The notes under the pieces are model-generated. The model had not been told where the DNA came from. It did no database searches and saw only the letters and a program-made list of their open reading frames with translations. This document shows positions 16,897-25,183 of a DNA stretch of 64,000 nt, in pieces (within the stretch, counting starts at the first letter, position 1; each line of letters opens with the position of its first letter). Source of the DNA: Desulfosporosinus acidiphilus SJ4 (GTDB lineage: Bacteria > Bacillota > Desulfitobacteriia > Desulfitobacteriales > Desulfitobacteriaceae); contig NC_018068.1 of the NCBI RefSeq assembly GCF_000255115.2, forward strand, positions 4,311,977-4,375,976, given 5' to 3'. The position numbers were made by a program, and so were the translations under genes.

Positions 16897-17787
16897 TCAA
16901 TCAGAAACGAGGTTATCTGTTTGCTCTGTTTCATTTAATTCGGAACTTGTTACATAACCGATATTCTCACCAATAGCAATAAGGTTCTGATCTCTCTTTG
17001 TTATAGTTAGGAAAATTACAATGCTCAATATTGCGATGAGAAATATTGAACTGGTATCAATTGTTCCTAAAGAAAGTCCTCCGGCACTTCGAGATTGTGA
17101 AAGAAAATCGCCCAAAGATGCCCCAAGAGGACGGGTTAATATATAAGCGATCCAGAATGCAAGAACTGAATTAATCTTCAAGCGATAGAAAGTAAATGTT
17201 ACTACCCCTATTAAACCAGCAAACATAAGGGCTGATTTCCAATAACCTAAATTAAGCTGCTCTGCTATAAGATCGCCCGCCGCAGTCCCCAAGGCAAACG
17301 TAAATAGAATTGCTGACCAATAAAAGGCCTCTCTTTTAGTTGTGTAGATAGAATGAATTGATAATGTCTTTTCATTGGCATACCAAACAACAAAAGTTGC
17401 GATGAGAGCCACAGAAAACACGATAGTCGTTATTTCTAAAGGTACTCCAAAATGGTCCACAAGGTTATCGGTTATTAGTGTGCCGACAACACTAATTAGA
17501 ACAACTAAAAGCCAGTATACACTTGGCACGTATTTTCTTAGCTTAAACTGAAAGAATAAAGTAATCATCAAAAGAACGCTCATTATAAATGTTGTAATAG
17601 TTAACCCTAAATTTAGGTTTGAGTTCAAAAAATCAGCGGCTGTTTCACCGACTGTTGTTGCCAAAACCTTGATCACCCAAAAGAAAATGGTAATTTCAGG
17701 AACTTTATTCAGCGTCTTTCTTATGGGATGAGAGGATTTTACTTCATTGAAATTTATTTTATCGTTGATAAATCCATTAGTCTTCAT
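16897..17787 (-). CDS. COG4705-like membrane protein with four W-x9-G-x4-D repeats (paralogue 2)
   Basis: This protein, 296 aa from the preferred ATG at 17787 (AAAGGGG ahead), is a paralogue of 12513-13295. The same four units appear: FWVIKVLATTVGETAAD, YWLLVVLISVVGTLITD, YWSAILFTFALGTAAGD and FWIAYILTRPLGASLGD, each Trp, ten to Gly, five to Asp. The central loop EKTLSIHSIYTTKREAFYW is nearly identical in the two. A longer, polar N-terminus (about 30 residues) and acidic C-tail distinguish it. A further in-frame TTG at 17850 has AAGGAG ahead but sits inside a strong hairpin. Function unknown; see the paralogue. Confidence 0.8.
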   Translation of the reverse strand: MKTNGFINDKINFNEVKSSHPIRKTLNKVPEITIFFWVIKVLATTVGETAADFLNSNLNLGLTITTFIMSVLLMITLFFQFKLRKYVPSVYWLLVVLISVVGTLITDNLVDHFGVPLEITTIVFSVALIATFVVWYANEKTLSIHSIYTTKREAFYWSAILFTFALGTAAGDLIAEQLNLGYWKSALMFAGLIGVVTFTFYRLKINSVLAFWIAYILTRPLGASLGDFLSQSRSAGGLSLGTIDTSSIFLIAILSIVIFLTITKRDQNLIAIGENIGYVTSSELNETEQTDNLVSD

Positions 17788-17831
17788 AGACAAAGCCCCT
17801 TTGTATGTATTTTTTTCTATTCTACCCAAAT

Positions 17832-17868
17832 AATTAAGGAGATAATCCAATTGATTATCTCCTTAATT
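17832..17868. repeat. 15-bp inverted repeat overlapping an alternative start
   Basis: AATTAAGGAGATAAT at 17832-17846 and its exact complement at 17854-17868 flank a 7-base loop. It lies between the M15 peptidase gene and the COG4705 paralogue, both leftward. It may act as terminator for the first, or hide the AAGGAG that precedes the TTG at 17850. Confidence 0.55.
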
Positions 17869-17956
17869 TCGAGGTACCTTTTACAATATTTAACTAAGTA
17901 ATTCATCTCATTTTACAACATAATCTTGGCAACGAGGTTAAAAATTATTGTTATAG

Positions 17957-18784
17957 TTACCTAGAAGGTCTTCTCCCATTTTGAAGGTCCTCAGTAGTCA
18001 ATCCAAAGGTGTATTGATAATGCGGATAATCCACTATGGCTTTAAAGGTTCCACCCCATTCTAGCCCGCCCTGTCCCCCTAAATGTCCCATTAAGATATA
18101 TAGGTTTTGATCATTGGAAATTTGGTTGTTTACAAAAGGTGCAGCGTCAAATGCCAGGCCCCAATTATGATAGGAATCTCCGGCTCTGGCATTACTTACA
18201 ATTGGACCAGGCATTGTTCTTCCTTGAGCATATAGCCTGTCTGACTCGTCCCAGCTTCTAAACCCAGTGGTAATGCGGACGTCTAAGTTATGGGCTCTTG
18301 TTAAATTCAGAAATTCACTAGCGAGAGAAGCGACGTAAGGATCAAGTGAACTTAAAGATGTAGAGCTTGGTCGGGTTTCAAACTTGTCCGCCGAGTGGGG
18401 AGCAAATAGACTTATCCGGGTTCTTGGGTTTACTACTCCTTCTTGAACGAGCGCATGATCGCGCTGGAACCTAAGTACCGCCTCGGTGGTTTTATGACCA
18501 AACCACCCATCAGGAGTTCCTGAATTATAGCCTAAAGAATTTAACTTAACTTGTATCATTTTTACCCTGTCGATCAAGCTAGCCCATGTGGCAGGACCAA
18601 CAATACCATTCCGAGGTAACCTAATATCATCTTGATAATTCTTGACTACGTCTTCAGTTTTTCGATCGAAAAGATAATCTATTACAAAGCTATTATAGTT
18701 TTTACCTAAACCGTTTAAATTCATCTCAAGCCTTTTTACATACGGACCTTGAGAACCTAGTCTTAAGGTTGGTAAGTTTGCCAT
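17957..18784 (-). CDS. M15-type peptidoglycan endopeptidase with two PG-binding domains
   Basis: A 275-aa protein. Residues about 5-70 and 72-130 are two PG_binding_1 repeats (LRLGSQGPYVKRLEMNL..., QVKLNSLGYNSGTPDGWFG). The C-terminal half is a zinc D-Ala-D-Ala carboxypeptidase/L,D-endopeptidase of the VanY/phage-endolysin M15 group: SYHNWGLAFD supplies His and Asp ligands, and EWGG...DYPHYQ the catalytic acid and third His. It cuts wall peptides. No signal peptide is present, so it may be released in the mother cell during sporulation, act in the spore, or be a phage-derived lysin. AAAGGTG lies ahead of the ATG and a 9-bp palindrome sits in the leader. Confidence 0.85.
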   Translation of the reverse strand: MANLPTLRLGSQGPYVKRLEMNLNGLGKNYNSFVIDYLFDRKTEDVVKNYQDDIRLPRNGIVGPATWASLIDRVKMIQVKLNSLGYNSGTPDGWFGHKTTEAVLRFQRDHALVQEGVVNPRTRISLFAPHSADKFETRPSSTSLSSLDPYVASLASEFLNLTRAHNLDVRITTGFRSWDESDRLYAQGRTMPGPIVSNARAGDSYHNWGLAFDAAPFVNNQISNDQNLYILMGHLGGQGGLEWGGTFKAIVDYPHYQYTFGLTTEDLQNGRRPSR

Positions 18785-18801
18785 TTATAAAACACCTTTC
18801 T

Positions 18802-18826
18802 CATAGTATTTCTATTTAATACTATG
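18802..18826. promoter_or_regulatory. Palindrome in the leader of the M15 peptidase gene
   Basis: CATAGTATT at 18802-18810 and AATACTATG at 18818-18826 are perfect 9-bp complements with a 7-base spacer, located 18-42 bases ahead of the ATG. Possible operator or leader hairpin. Confidence 0.4.
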
Positions 18827-19141
18827 CGGAAGAAGCCGAAACGTTCAAATTTGCCGCGTCCCAAAGTAGAGTGCGTTTAACTTAGATATTGAGGAATCGT
18901 TTATGTCAGGTGAAAAGGGTTTTAAATGCACCTCATAGATTTTTACGGTTGTCAACTACCTTAGTTATTATTGTATCTAATTATTTCATACCCTTCATTA
19001 ACCCAAGATTAAAAGTCCTACTATTTCTTTTAACTTTAATCCTTATTTAATCATCTTATAGGAACAACTAAATCTACTATGTTAAGATATTTCAGGTTCA
19101 TTGAAGAACATTAAAAATCTGAAAAATTAAATTTTTGTTGG
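18827..19141. other. AT-rich gene-free stretch
   Basis: I see no reading frame with a ribosome site, no hairpin of note and no recognisable relic here. It separates the M15 gene from the transposase remnant. Confidence 0.5.
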
Positions 19142-19288
19142 GCTGACGGCCACTATATTGTTAGAGAACGAATGATCGCTGGTAAGCCAATCGTTGAGAA
19201 GGCACTCTCTCATCCTAGGCGATTCCGATCCGTCCGCGATTACCTTGAAGTCAAGGAAGTTATCATTGGCGACGGGGAAAAAGATTAA
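19142..19288 (+). pseudogene. Fragment of an IS1634-type transposase
   Basis: An open frame of 48 residues without a start, ADGHYIVRERMIAGKPIVEK... and HPRRFRSVRDYLEVKEVIIG, followed by a stop at 19286-19288. The wording resembles the internal segment of IS1634-family transposases that precedes the conserved RYVVC.N region. No other part of the element or its ends is visible. Repeat copy B begins exactly at its stop. Confidence 0.5.
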
Positions 19289-19387
19289 AAGACCATGAAA
19301 ATTTTATTTTCTTATTCATAACTATTCCAGTCTTTTGAAGTCATAAGAAAACGAGGCTAAAGCATTTATTGCTCAAGCCTCGTTTAT
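19281..19387. repeat. Intergenic repeat, copy B, ending in a terminator-like hairpin
   Basis: Second copy of the element at 16391-16493: same AAGATTAAAAGACCATGAAA opening, same TTTTGAAGTCA core and the same CGAGGCT...AGCCTCG hairpin (19352-19382). It lies about 115 bases ahead of the UbiA operon, so its hairpin may insulate that operon from upstream transcription. Confidence 0.7.
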
Positions 19388-19503
19388 TTATCCATTATTA
19401 ATTACAATTTAATCCTCTCTTAATGTTTAAACTTTAGACTGATTAAAAGAATTCGTCCGCGAATCAGGTCCAACAAAAATTTCGGGAGGAAAATATAGGT
19501 GTA

Positions 19504-20376
19504 ATGAATTTTCTAAAATTATTGCGGCCTCATCAATGGATTAAGAATAGTTTTGTTTTGCTGGGTATAATGTTTTCTAAACAATGGGACCTGGCAACTT
19601 TATTTCTTGCCTTTGTTACTTTTGGAGCCTTTTGTTGTATCGCGAGCAGCATCTACGTCTTTAATGATTTACTGGATATTGAGGCTGACCGCCAGCATCC
19701 TACAAAAAAAACGCGGCCGCTCGCGAGCAGGTTGATTTCCCCTCGAAGCGGCTGGATGATTGCGGGCGGACTGGTTTTAACAGCCTTGTTGCTTGCTGCA
19801 GTTTCGGGACCATGGGTCGTGTTGTTTATTGTTATGTATGCAGCGTTAAATATCGCTTACACACTTCGCTTAAAACAAGTTGCCGTTCTGGATGTGTTTA
19901 TTATTTCCGCGGGTTTCATGCTGCGTATTCTTGCCGGAACAATCGGTCTCGGCATTGCTCCCTCCTCTTGGCTATTGCTCTGTGGATTTATGCTCTCCCT
20001 CTTCCTGGGCTTTGCCAAGCGTCGGGCTGAATTTTTTACTCTTGAGAACAGTGGGTTGTCCGAGACCAAAAATCAAACGCGACAGGTTCTAAGAGACTAT
20101 AGCCCCATGATGATTGACCAGTTTATGGCAGTCAGTTCCGCCTGCACCATTCTATGCTATGGTCTTTATACCGTTAATTCAGAAACGGTCGCTCGATACG
20201 GCACTACAGCCTTAATCTATACGTTACCTTTCGTGGTTTATGGTGTTTTTCGTTATATCTTTCTATTACATCGACGCGGTAAGGGTAACGACACCGCACT
20301 TGATCTCTATTCAGACCCCCACTTATTAGTAACTGTTTTAATCTGGGGACTAGTAACTGTAGTGATCATAGCATGA
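19504..20376 (+). CDS. UbiA-family phosphoribosyl transferase, decaprenyl-phosphate phosphoribosyltransferase-like
   Basis: A 290-aa membrane prenyl-group transferase with about nine helices. The first Asp motif is NDLLDIEADRQHPTKKTRPL (about 59-78), the form with RQHPTKKxRP typical of the DPPR synthase branch (mycobacterial Rv3806c) rather than quinone enzymes. That enzyme joins 5-phosphoribosyl pyrophosphate to a polyprenyl phosphate at the cytoplasmic face. Context is decisive: DprE1- and DprE2-like genes follow in the same operon. ATG at 19504 is 14 bases after GGGAGG, rather far. It overlaps the next gene by four bases (ATGA). The lipid is probably undecaprenyl in this organism; that is inference. 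Confidence 0.85.
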   Translation: MNFLKLLRPHQWIKNSFVLLGIMFSKQWDLATLFLAFVTFGAFCCIASSIYVFNDLLDIEADRQHPTKKTRPLASRLISPRSGWMIAGGLVLTALLLAAVSGPWVVLFIVMYAALNIAYTLRLKQVAVLDVFIISAGFMLRILAGTIGLGIAPSSWLLLCGFMLSLFLGFAKRRAEFFTLENSGLSETKNQTRQVLRDYSPMMIDQFMAVSSACTILCYGLYTVNSETVARYGTTALIYTLPFVVYGVFRYIFLLHRRGKGNDTALDLYSDPHLLVTVLIWGLVTVVIIA

Positions 20377-21344
20377 TCATATCAGGGTTAAGCAAACGAA
20401 AATTAAGCAGCATTGTCCTCTTCTTCGTTTTGGTGCTGGCGGGTTGTCTGATCTTTGCCCAATGGAGTAATAGAGAAAACTATTTCTCTGCTGTTCAAAC
20501 CATCGGTATGACATGGCTTTGTTTACTTCTTATACTTTCACTTCTAAATTATCTTCTTCGGATTATTCGCTGGCAAAACTACCTTAGATTCCTTGGTGCA
20601 AATCTGCCCGTTACTTTGAGTGCTTTGATTTACGTAGCAGGTTTTGCCCTTACGATGACACCTGGCAAAACGGGAGAATTGTATCGCGGTGTTTTTCTTA
20701 AGACTTATGGCGTAACCTATACCAACAGCACTGCAGTTTTTGTAAGCGAGCGCATTTCCGATTTATCGGCAATTCTTCTGCTGACACTACTGGGCACATT
20801 CCACCAACTCCACTGGTTTATGATAATTTCGGTGATAATCGTCGCTGCGATTATCAGCCTGTTTTTATCGTTACACACTAAATTCCCTCTCAAATTCCTT
20901 GGCAATTTATCCAGACTTATACATCTTTCATCCAAAACAGGACGGCGTTGGCTAACACTTCTCAAAGAAGCGCGGCGCTGTCATAGTCCGCGTATCCTAA
21001 TCAGTGCAACGTTTTTATCACTTCTAGCCTGGTCCTCTGAAGCATTTGCTTTTTATCTTCTTCTTTACAAATTAGGGTTCAGTGCGGGTCTGCTTTTTGC
21101 CTTTTCTGTATATGCTCTCGCAACATTAGCTGGGGCAATAAGTTTTCTGCCGGGAGGTCTCGGCGGTACAGAGGCAGCGATGGCCGGTTTACTTCTTATG
21201 AATGGCATGCCTGGAACACAGGCCATTGCGGCGACTGTTATTATTCGCTTGACCACTTTATGGTTTGCCGTATTTTTAGGTGTGATAGCTTTAGTCCTTG
21301 GCAAGCGAGTGCTAGTTTCCGGCACTGAAGAGCAAGGCAACTAA
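20373..21344 (+). CDS. Flippase-like membrane protein (LPG_synthase_TM family)
   Basis: A 323-aa protein with about eight membrane helices of the lysylphosphatidylglycerol-synthase transmembrane type (PF03706, UPF0104). The diagnostic parts are LRIIRWQNYLRFLG, MTPGKTGELYRG near residue 95 and FLPGGLGGTEAAMAGLL near residue 265. In MprF-like and related proteins this fold carries lipids across the membrane. Its start overlaps the UbiA stop, so it belongs to the same unit. I infer that it may flip the polyprenyl-linked pentose made by its neighbours, in the place of the GtrA-type protein (Rv3789) found beside mycobacterial dprE1. It lacks the soluble lysyl-transferase domain. Confidence 0.82.
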   Translation: MIISGLSKRKLSSIVLFFVLVLAGCLIFAQWSNRENYFSAVQTIGMTWLCLLLILSLLNYLLRIIRWQNYLRFLGANLPVTLSALIYVAGFALTMTPGKTGELYRGVFLKTYGVTYTNSTAVFVSERISDLSAILLLTLLGTFHQLHWFMIISVIIVAAIISLFLSLHTKFPLKFLGNLSRLIHLSSKTGRRWLTLLKEARRCHSPRILISATFLSLLAWSSEAFAFYLLLYKLGFSAGLLFAFSVYALATLAGAISFLPGGLGGTEAAMAGLLLMNGMPGTQAIAATVIIRLTTLWFAVFLGVIALVLGKRVLVSGTEEQGN

Positions 21345-21380
21345 TTCAATAAAATTATTAAAAAGGATGGTATAAAACAA

Positions 21381-22673
21381 ATGGATCTTTCCTGGAATCG
21401 ATTCCCTCGCTTAAAGCATCGTGAGGTCTTTAACTTATCTGAAGGTTTTGTCAGCTTACCACGGACTGAGTCATTCTGCCTCCCTTACGGAAACGGCCGT
21501 AGTTATGGTGATGTCTGTCTCAATGAAAATGGAGTGCTGCTGAATACACGAAAATTAAATCATTTTATTGACTTTGACCAAACAACGGGCCGCCTGCGTT
21601 GTGAAGCCGGGGTTTTGCTAAAGGAAATTCTCGAATTGGTTGTACCGAAAAATTGGTTTTTACCCGTAACGCCTGGGACCCAGTTTATTACAATTGGCGG
21701 AGCTATCGCCAATGATGTACATGGCAAAAATCATCACTGTGCCGGCTCCTTCGGAAACCACGTGATCCGTCTGGAATTACTGCGTTCTGATGGACAGCGA
21801 ATTGTCTGCAGCATGGAGAAGGCCAAAGATTGGTTCACGGCAACCATTGGCGGCTTAGGACTGACAGGCCTGATTACTTGGGCGGAGATACAGCTGATCC
21901 CCGTGAATAACCCCTGGATATTAGCTCAATCCCGACGCTTTTCCAGCCTGGATGAATTTTGGGAGATTAATAGCGAGGCCGAGCATCGCTGGCCTTATAC
22001 TGTTTCCTGGTATGACTGCCTCTCGGCAGGACGCGGCCAAGGCCGGGGTGTGTATATATCGGGGCAGCACGCGGCTGAGACAGATAAGTTCCCCCCACGC
22101 CACCCTAAGTCGCTGCGCTTCCCATTTGACCCGTCATTTTCGTTAATTAATCCTGTCAGTCTGAGACTGATTAATACTGTTTATTACCATAAACCGATCA
22201 AGGATATGCCGGCATTATCTCATTACGAGCCCTTTTTTTATCCCCTTGACGGAGTGCTTGATTGGAATCGTATCTATGGGAAAAAAGGATTTTTCCAATA
22301 TCAATGCATTCTGCCGCCGGAGGACGCTCAGGACGGAATAAAAGCCATGTCGAAAAAGATTGCTGCCAGCGGACAAGGTTCGTTCCTTGCCGTTCTAAAA
22401 ACTTTTGGAAATATACCTTCGAGAGGTTTAATGTCCTTTGCTCGCCCGGGCGTCACACTAGCTCTGGATTTCCCCAATCATGGTCAAACAACGCTGCGTC
22501 TATTCAAAGAATTAGACGCCATTGTGTCTGAAGCTCAAGGTGTTCTTAATCCTTCGAAAGATGCACGCATGTCGGCTAAAATGTTCAAGAGCGGTTTTCC
22601 GCGGTGGGAACATTTTGCCGACTTCATTGATCCAAAATTCTCATCCAGTTTTTGGAGGAGAGTCACACAATGA
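21381..22673 (+). CDS. dprE1: DprE1-like FAD-dependent polyprenylphosphoryl-ribose 2-oxidase
   Basis: A 430-aa oxidoreductase of the vanillyl-alcohol-oxidase fold with an ALO-type C-terminal part. RSYGDVCLN (about 41) and GGAIANDVHGKNHHCAGSFGN (about 112) form the FAD site, and match DprE1, including the His of HGKNHH. The catalytic-site Lys is kept in NPSKDARMS. In mycobacteria DprE1 oxidises C2 of decaprenylphosphoryl-ribose, with DprE2 reducing it to the arabinose epimer. At the position of the Cys targeted by benzothiazinones (mycobacterial ICVDFP) this protein reads LALDFP, so Ala. No signal peptide. AAGGATGG precedes the ATG; the stop overlaps dprE2 (ATGA). Confidence 0.9.
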   Translation: MDLSWNRFPRLKHREVFNLSEGFVSLPRTESFCLPYGNGRSYGDVCLNENGVLLNTRKLNHFIDFDQTTGRLRCEAGVLLKEILELVVPKNWFLPVTPGTQFITIGGAIANDVHGKNHHCAGSFGNHVIRLELLRSDGQRIVCSMEKAKDWFTATIGGLGLTGLITWAEIQLIPVNNPWILAQSRRFSSLDEFWEINSEAEHRWPYTVSWYDCLSAGRGQGRGVYISGQHAAETDKFPPRHPKSLRFPFDPSFSLINPVSLRLINTVYYHKPIKDMPALSHYEPFFYPLDGVLDWNRIYGKKGFFQYQCILPPEDAQDGIKAMSKKIAASGQGSFLAVLKTFGNIPSRGLMSFARPGVTLALDFPNHGQTTLRLFKELDAIVSEAQGVLNPSKDARMSAKMFKSGFPRWEHFADFIDPKFSSSFWRRVTQ

Positions 22674-23425
22674 GTAAGCGGCAGAGAATTGTTATATTTG
22701 GCGCTACATCGGCAATAGCAGGCGCATGTGCCCGCCAATGGGCGAAGCAAGGCAACAGCATTTTTCTGGTAGGACGCAGTCAAGAAAAGCTGATGGCGCT
22801 TCTCAACGATCTTCGGCAAAACGTTTCTTTTGAACAAACGATCGAAGGGGTAATAGCCGATTTAAACGAATTCAGGCTCCATGAAACTCTCCTTTCACAA
22901 GCGGAACAAGTCCTCGGAGGAATAGATATAGTACTCATCGCTCATGGAACTCTACCGGACCAACAGGCCTGCCAACAGTCCGTGGATTTGACTATGCAAG
23001 AGATTCGCACCAATGCCCTGAGTGTCATCGCCTTACTCATTATCTTAGCTAATCGTTTGGAGACGCAAGGAAACGGCACTTTAGCCGTGATAACTTCGGT
23101 TGCCGGGGATCGCGGTCGAGGGAGCAATTATGTGTATGGTTCTGCCAAAGGCATGGTTACCCTCTTTTTGCAAGGTCTTCGCAACCGCCTTGTCTGGCGG
23201 GGAGTCAATGTTATCACTATTAAACCCGGCTTCGTGGACACACCGATGACCGCTCATTTTGCCAAGAAGGGTGTCTTATGGTCAAAGCCTGATCATATCG
23301 CTGTCGGTATTGTAACAGGCATTGCCAAAAAAAGGAATGTTGTCTATTTACCAAATCTCTGGCGTTGGATCATGCTCATTATCCAGCACATACCCGAAAG
23401 TATTTTTAAAAGACTAAATCTCTGA
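22670..23425 (+). CDS. dprE2: DprE2-like short-chain reductase
   Basis: A 251-aa SDR enzyme. The dinucleotide loop is IVIFGATSAIAGACARQW (about 7-24), and the catalytic Ser and Tyr-x3-Lys appear as TSVAGDRGRG and YVYGSAKG. KPGFVDTPMT is the usual downstream motif. As the partner of DprE1 it would reduce the 2-keto intermediate with NAD(P)H, completing epimerisation of polyprenyl-phospho-ribose to the arabino form. The start is ATG 22670 inside the dprE1 stop with TTTGGAGGAG ahead, so it is translationally coupled; an earlier TTG at 22652 lies inside dprE1 and has no ribosome site. The C-terminal WRWIMLIIQHIPESIFKRL is amphipathic and may touch the membrane. Confidence 0.87.
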   Translation: MSKRQRIVIFGATSAIAGACARQWAKQGNSIFLVGRSQEKLMALLNDLRQNVSFEQTIEGVIADLNEFRLHETLLSQAEQVLGGIDIVLIAHGTLPDQQACQQSVDLTMQEIRTNALSVIALLIILANRLETQGNGTLAVITSVAGDRGRGSNYVYGSAKGMVTLFLQGLRNRLVWRGVNVITIKPGFVDTPMTAHFAKKGVLWSKPDHIAVGIVTGIAKKRNVVYLPNLWRWIMLIIQHIPESIFKRLNL

Positions 23426-23479
23426 GGATAATGTCCGAAAACATCTTGAAATGGCTCCATCAAATATGAAGGTGAAAGA

Positions 23480-25168
23480 ATGAATAATAGCCGAGTCTTG
23501 AGAATCAATGGAAAAAGATACAAATTGAATTTGAAACGTTTTCTTTTGACAGCATTAATCTTTTTTACAATATTAGGCACAATAGCTGCCACATTAATTC
23601 AGCGGATTAATAATTATGACCCAGTGACTCCCATTAACCTCTCAAAAGAAACGGCCAGGCAATTTATTCAGCTATTAGATTCTACAAAACAATACCATGT
23701 TTCTTCTAATGCTTCAGACAACACTCAGCCCATCTACGCTCTTGGCAATAATGGAATAATTAAGAAGATACTGGTCAACGCACGAAAAGTCAGCAAAACG
23801 AACCAAATCTATGTATTTAGAACACCATATCAAAACGGCCGCTATTCCATTACCCTGCCGCCGGAATCCTTAAGCAACGGGCCGCAGGTCAATGATTCAG
23901 CACTGACTATGGCGTATCCTTTTATGTTTTATGTCAGCTCCTTTAATGGACAACCCCAGTCTATTAATGCCTATAACTTGCAGAACAACAAAAAAAATAT
24001 ATTTACGTTTTCCAACGTTGTCAAAAACGCAAATATCCTACCTATTAACAAAAACCAGGTAAAAGTACGATTGGTTGAGAATGCCGGAAAGACGGCGAAT
24101 GTTTTTCTTACTATTAATAAGAATACTGTTTTCAGCAGTTCGCCTAATGACTTGCAATATATGGCCCCTCCCTCCGATAACACGTCACCCTTTATTCGAT
24201 TGGTCGAAGGGGTAAAGCAGATCATGGGCAATAGCACAGTGGCCTTTTTAGAAAACACCTGGTATCAAACTAAAGACAATTTTACAAGTCTATTTTACTC
24301 AGTAAAGAACAGGAAGCAACAAAGTAACCCAATCCGTGCCGAAGACATCGCAGCAGCCATTCCTCAAAAGCCTGCCTTGCCAATCGTTCCAGACAACAGC
24401 CCGCCTCTGGTAAAGTCAATAGTCTATCCGGATCCCTCTCGCTCATATATTAAAGCGAGCTTAGTGAAAATTAACCCGAAGCTGGTCGATTTTCATCTAA
24501 CAGCTGGTACAGAAGACCCTGTCTCGGTTACGGGCATTCATGGAACCGGTATGATACCTTGGTCAGTACAGCGACAGAATAATCTGATAGCAGACTTTAA
24601 TGCTGGCTTTCAAGCTAGAGATGGAGTCTATGGCTTCATGGTCAACAATCAGGTCTATCAGCTGCCAAAAAAAGGACTGGCAACCTTTTGCATCTATAAA
24701 GATGGGAAAATTGATATCGGCTCTTGGGGTAAGGAAATAAGTTCTACAACCAATATGATTTCCCTGAGACAAAACCTGCCAATGTTGATAGACAACGGTA
24801 AGCTAAATCCACTTATTTCTGATCAGGCAAAATGGGGCGCAACAGTTAATAATGCTGTCCGGGTGTGGCGCTCTGGCATCGGGATTGACGGACAAGGGCA
24901 AATTATTTATGCCGCCGGTAATAATCTCACAGCTGAAACCCTAGCCCATGCTTTACTTAGTGCCGGAAGCATCAGGGCGATGGAGCTTGATATAAACAGC
25001 TATTGGGTTACGTTTAATTTCCTGCATCATACTTCCGGCAGCAGCAATGGTTCGTTGGTTGGAACAAAGCTCGACCCCTCTATGACTAGATCACCCTACC
25101 GCTATTTATCGCCTGACACAAGAGACTTTTTTTATCTAACTCTTAAAACGCCTGCACATCCATCTTAA
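23480..25168 (+). CDS. Phosphodiester glycosidase (NAGPA-like) with long extracellular N-terminal region
   Basis: A 562-aa protein with a single N-terminal membrane anchor (about 20-42) and a large outside part. The final 240 residues are a PF09992 phosphodiester glycosidase domain: DFNAGFQARDGVYGFMVN, VRVWRSGIGIDGQGQIIYAA and AMELDINSYWVTF, the last holding the conserved Asp. Family members remove sugars linked through phosphodiesters (the human 'uncovering enzyme', exopolysaccharide proteins of bacteria). The middle 300 residues match nothing I know. It ends the UbiA-dprE operon, 54 bases after dprE2, and could act outside on a phosphodiester-linked pentose polymer; this is inference. A second family member is at 41003-41968. 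Confidence 0.8.
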   Translation: MNNSRVLRINGKRYKLNLKRFLLTALIFFTILGTIAATLIQRINNYDPVTPINLSKETARQFIQLLDSTKQYHVSSNASDNTQPIYALGNNGIIKKILVNARKVSKTNQIYVFRTPYQNGRYSITLPPESLSNGPQVNDSALTMAYPFMFYVSSFNGQPQSINAYNLQNNKKNIFTFSNVVKNANILPINKNQVKVRLVENAGKTANVFLTINKNTVFSSSPNDLQYMAPPSDNTSPFIRLVEGVKQIMGNSTVAFLENTWYQTKDNFTSLFYSVKNRKQQSNPIRAEDIAAAIPQKPALPIVPDNSPPLVKSIVYPDPSRSYIKASLVKINPKLVDFHLTAGTEDPVSVTGIHGTGMIPWSVQRQNNLIADFNAGFQARDGVYGFMVNNQVYQLPKKGLATFCIYKDGKIDIGSWGKEISSTTNMISLRQNLPMLIDNGKLNPLISDQAKWGATVNNAVRVWRSGIGIDGQGQIIYAAGNNLTAETLAHALLSAGSIRAMELDINSYWVTFNFLHHTSGSSNGSLVGTKLDPSMTRSPYRYLSPDTRDFFYLTLKTPAHPS

Positions 25169-25183
25169 GAATAAGGAGATAAT

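Noticed and set aside
17850-17850. TTG at 17850 as the main start of the COG4705 paralogue
   Set aside because: Its ribosome site is locked in a strong hairpin and the added 21 residues are absent from the paralogue; ATG 17787 is preferred.
23971-24258. 95-codon leftward frame inside the phosphodiester glycosidase gene
   Set aside because: Antisense shadow of a well-supported gene, without a ribosome site.
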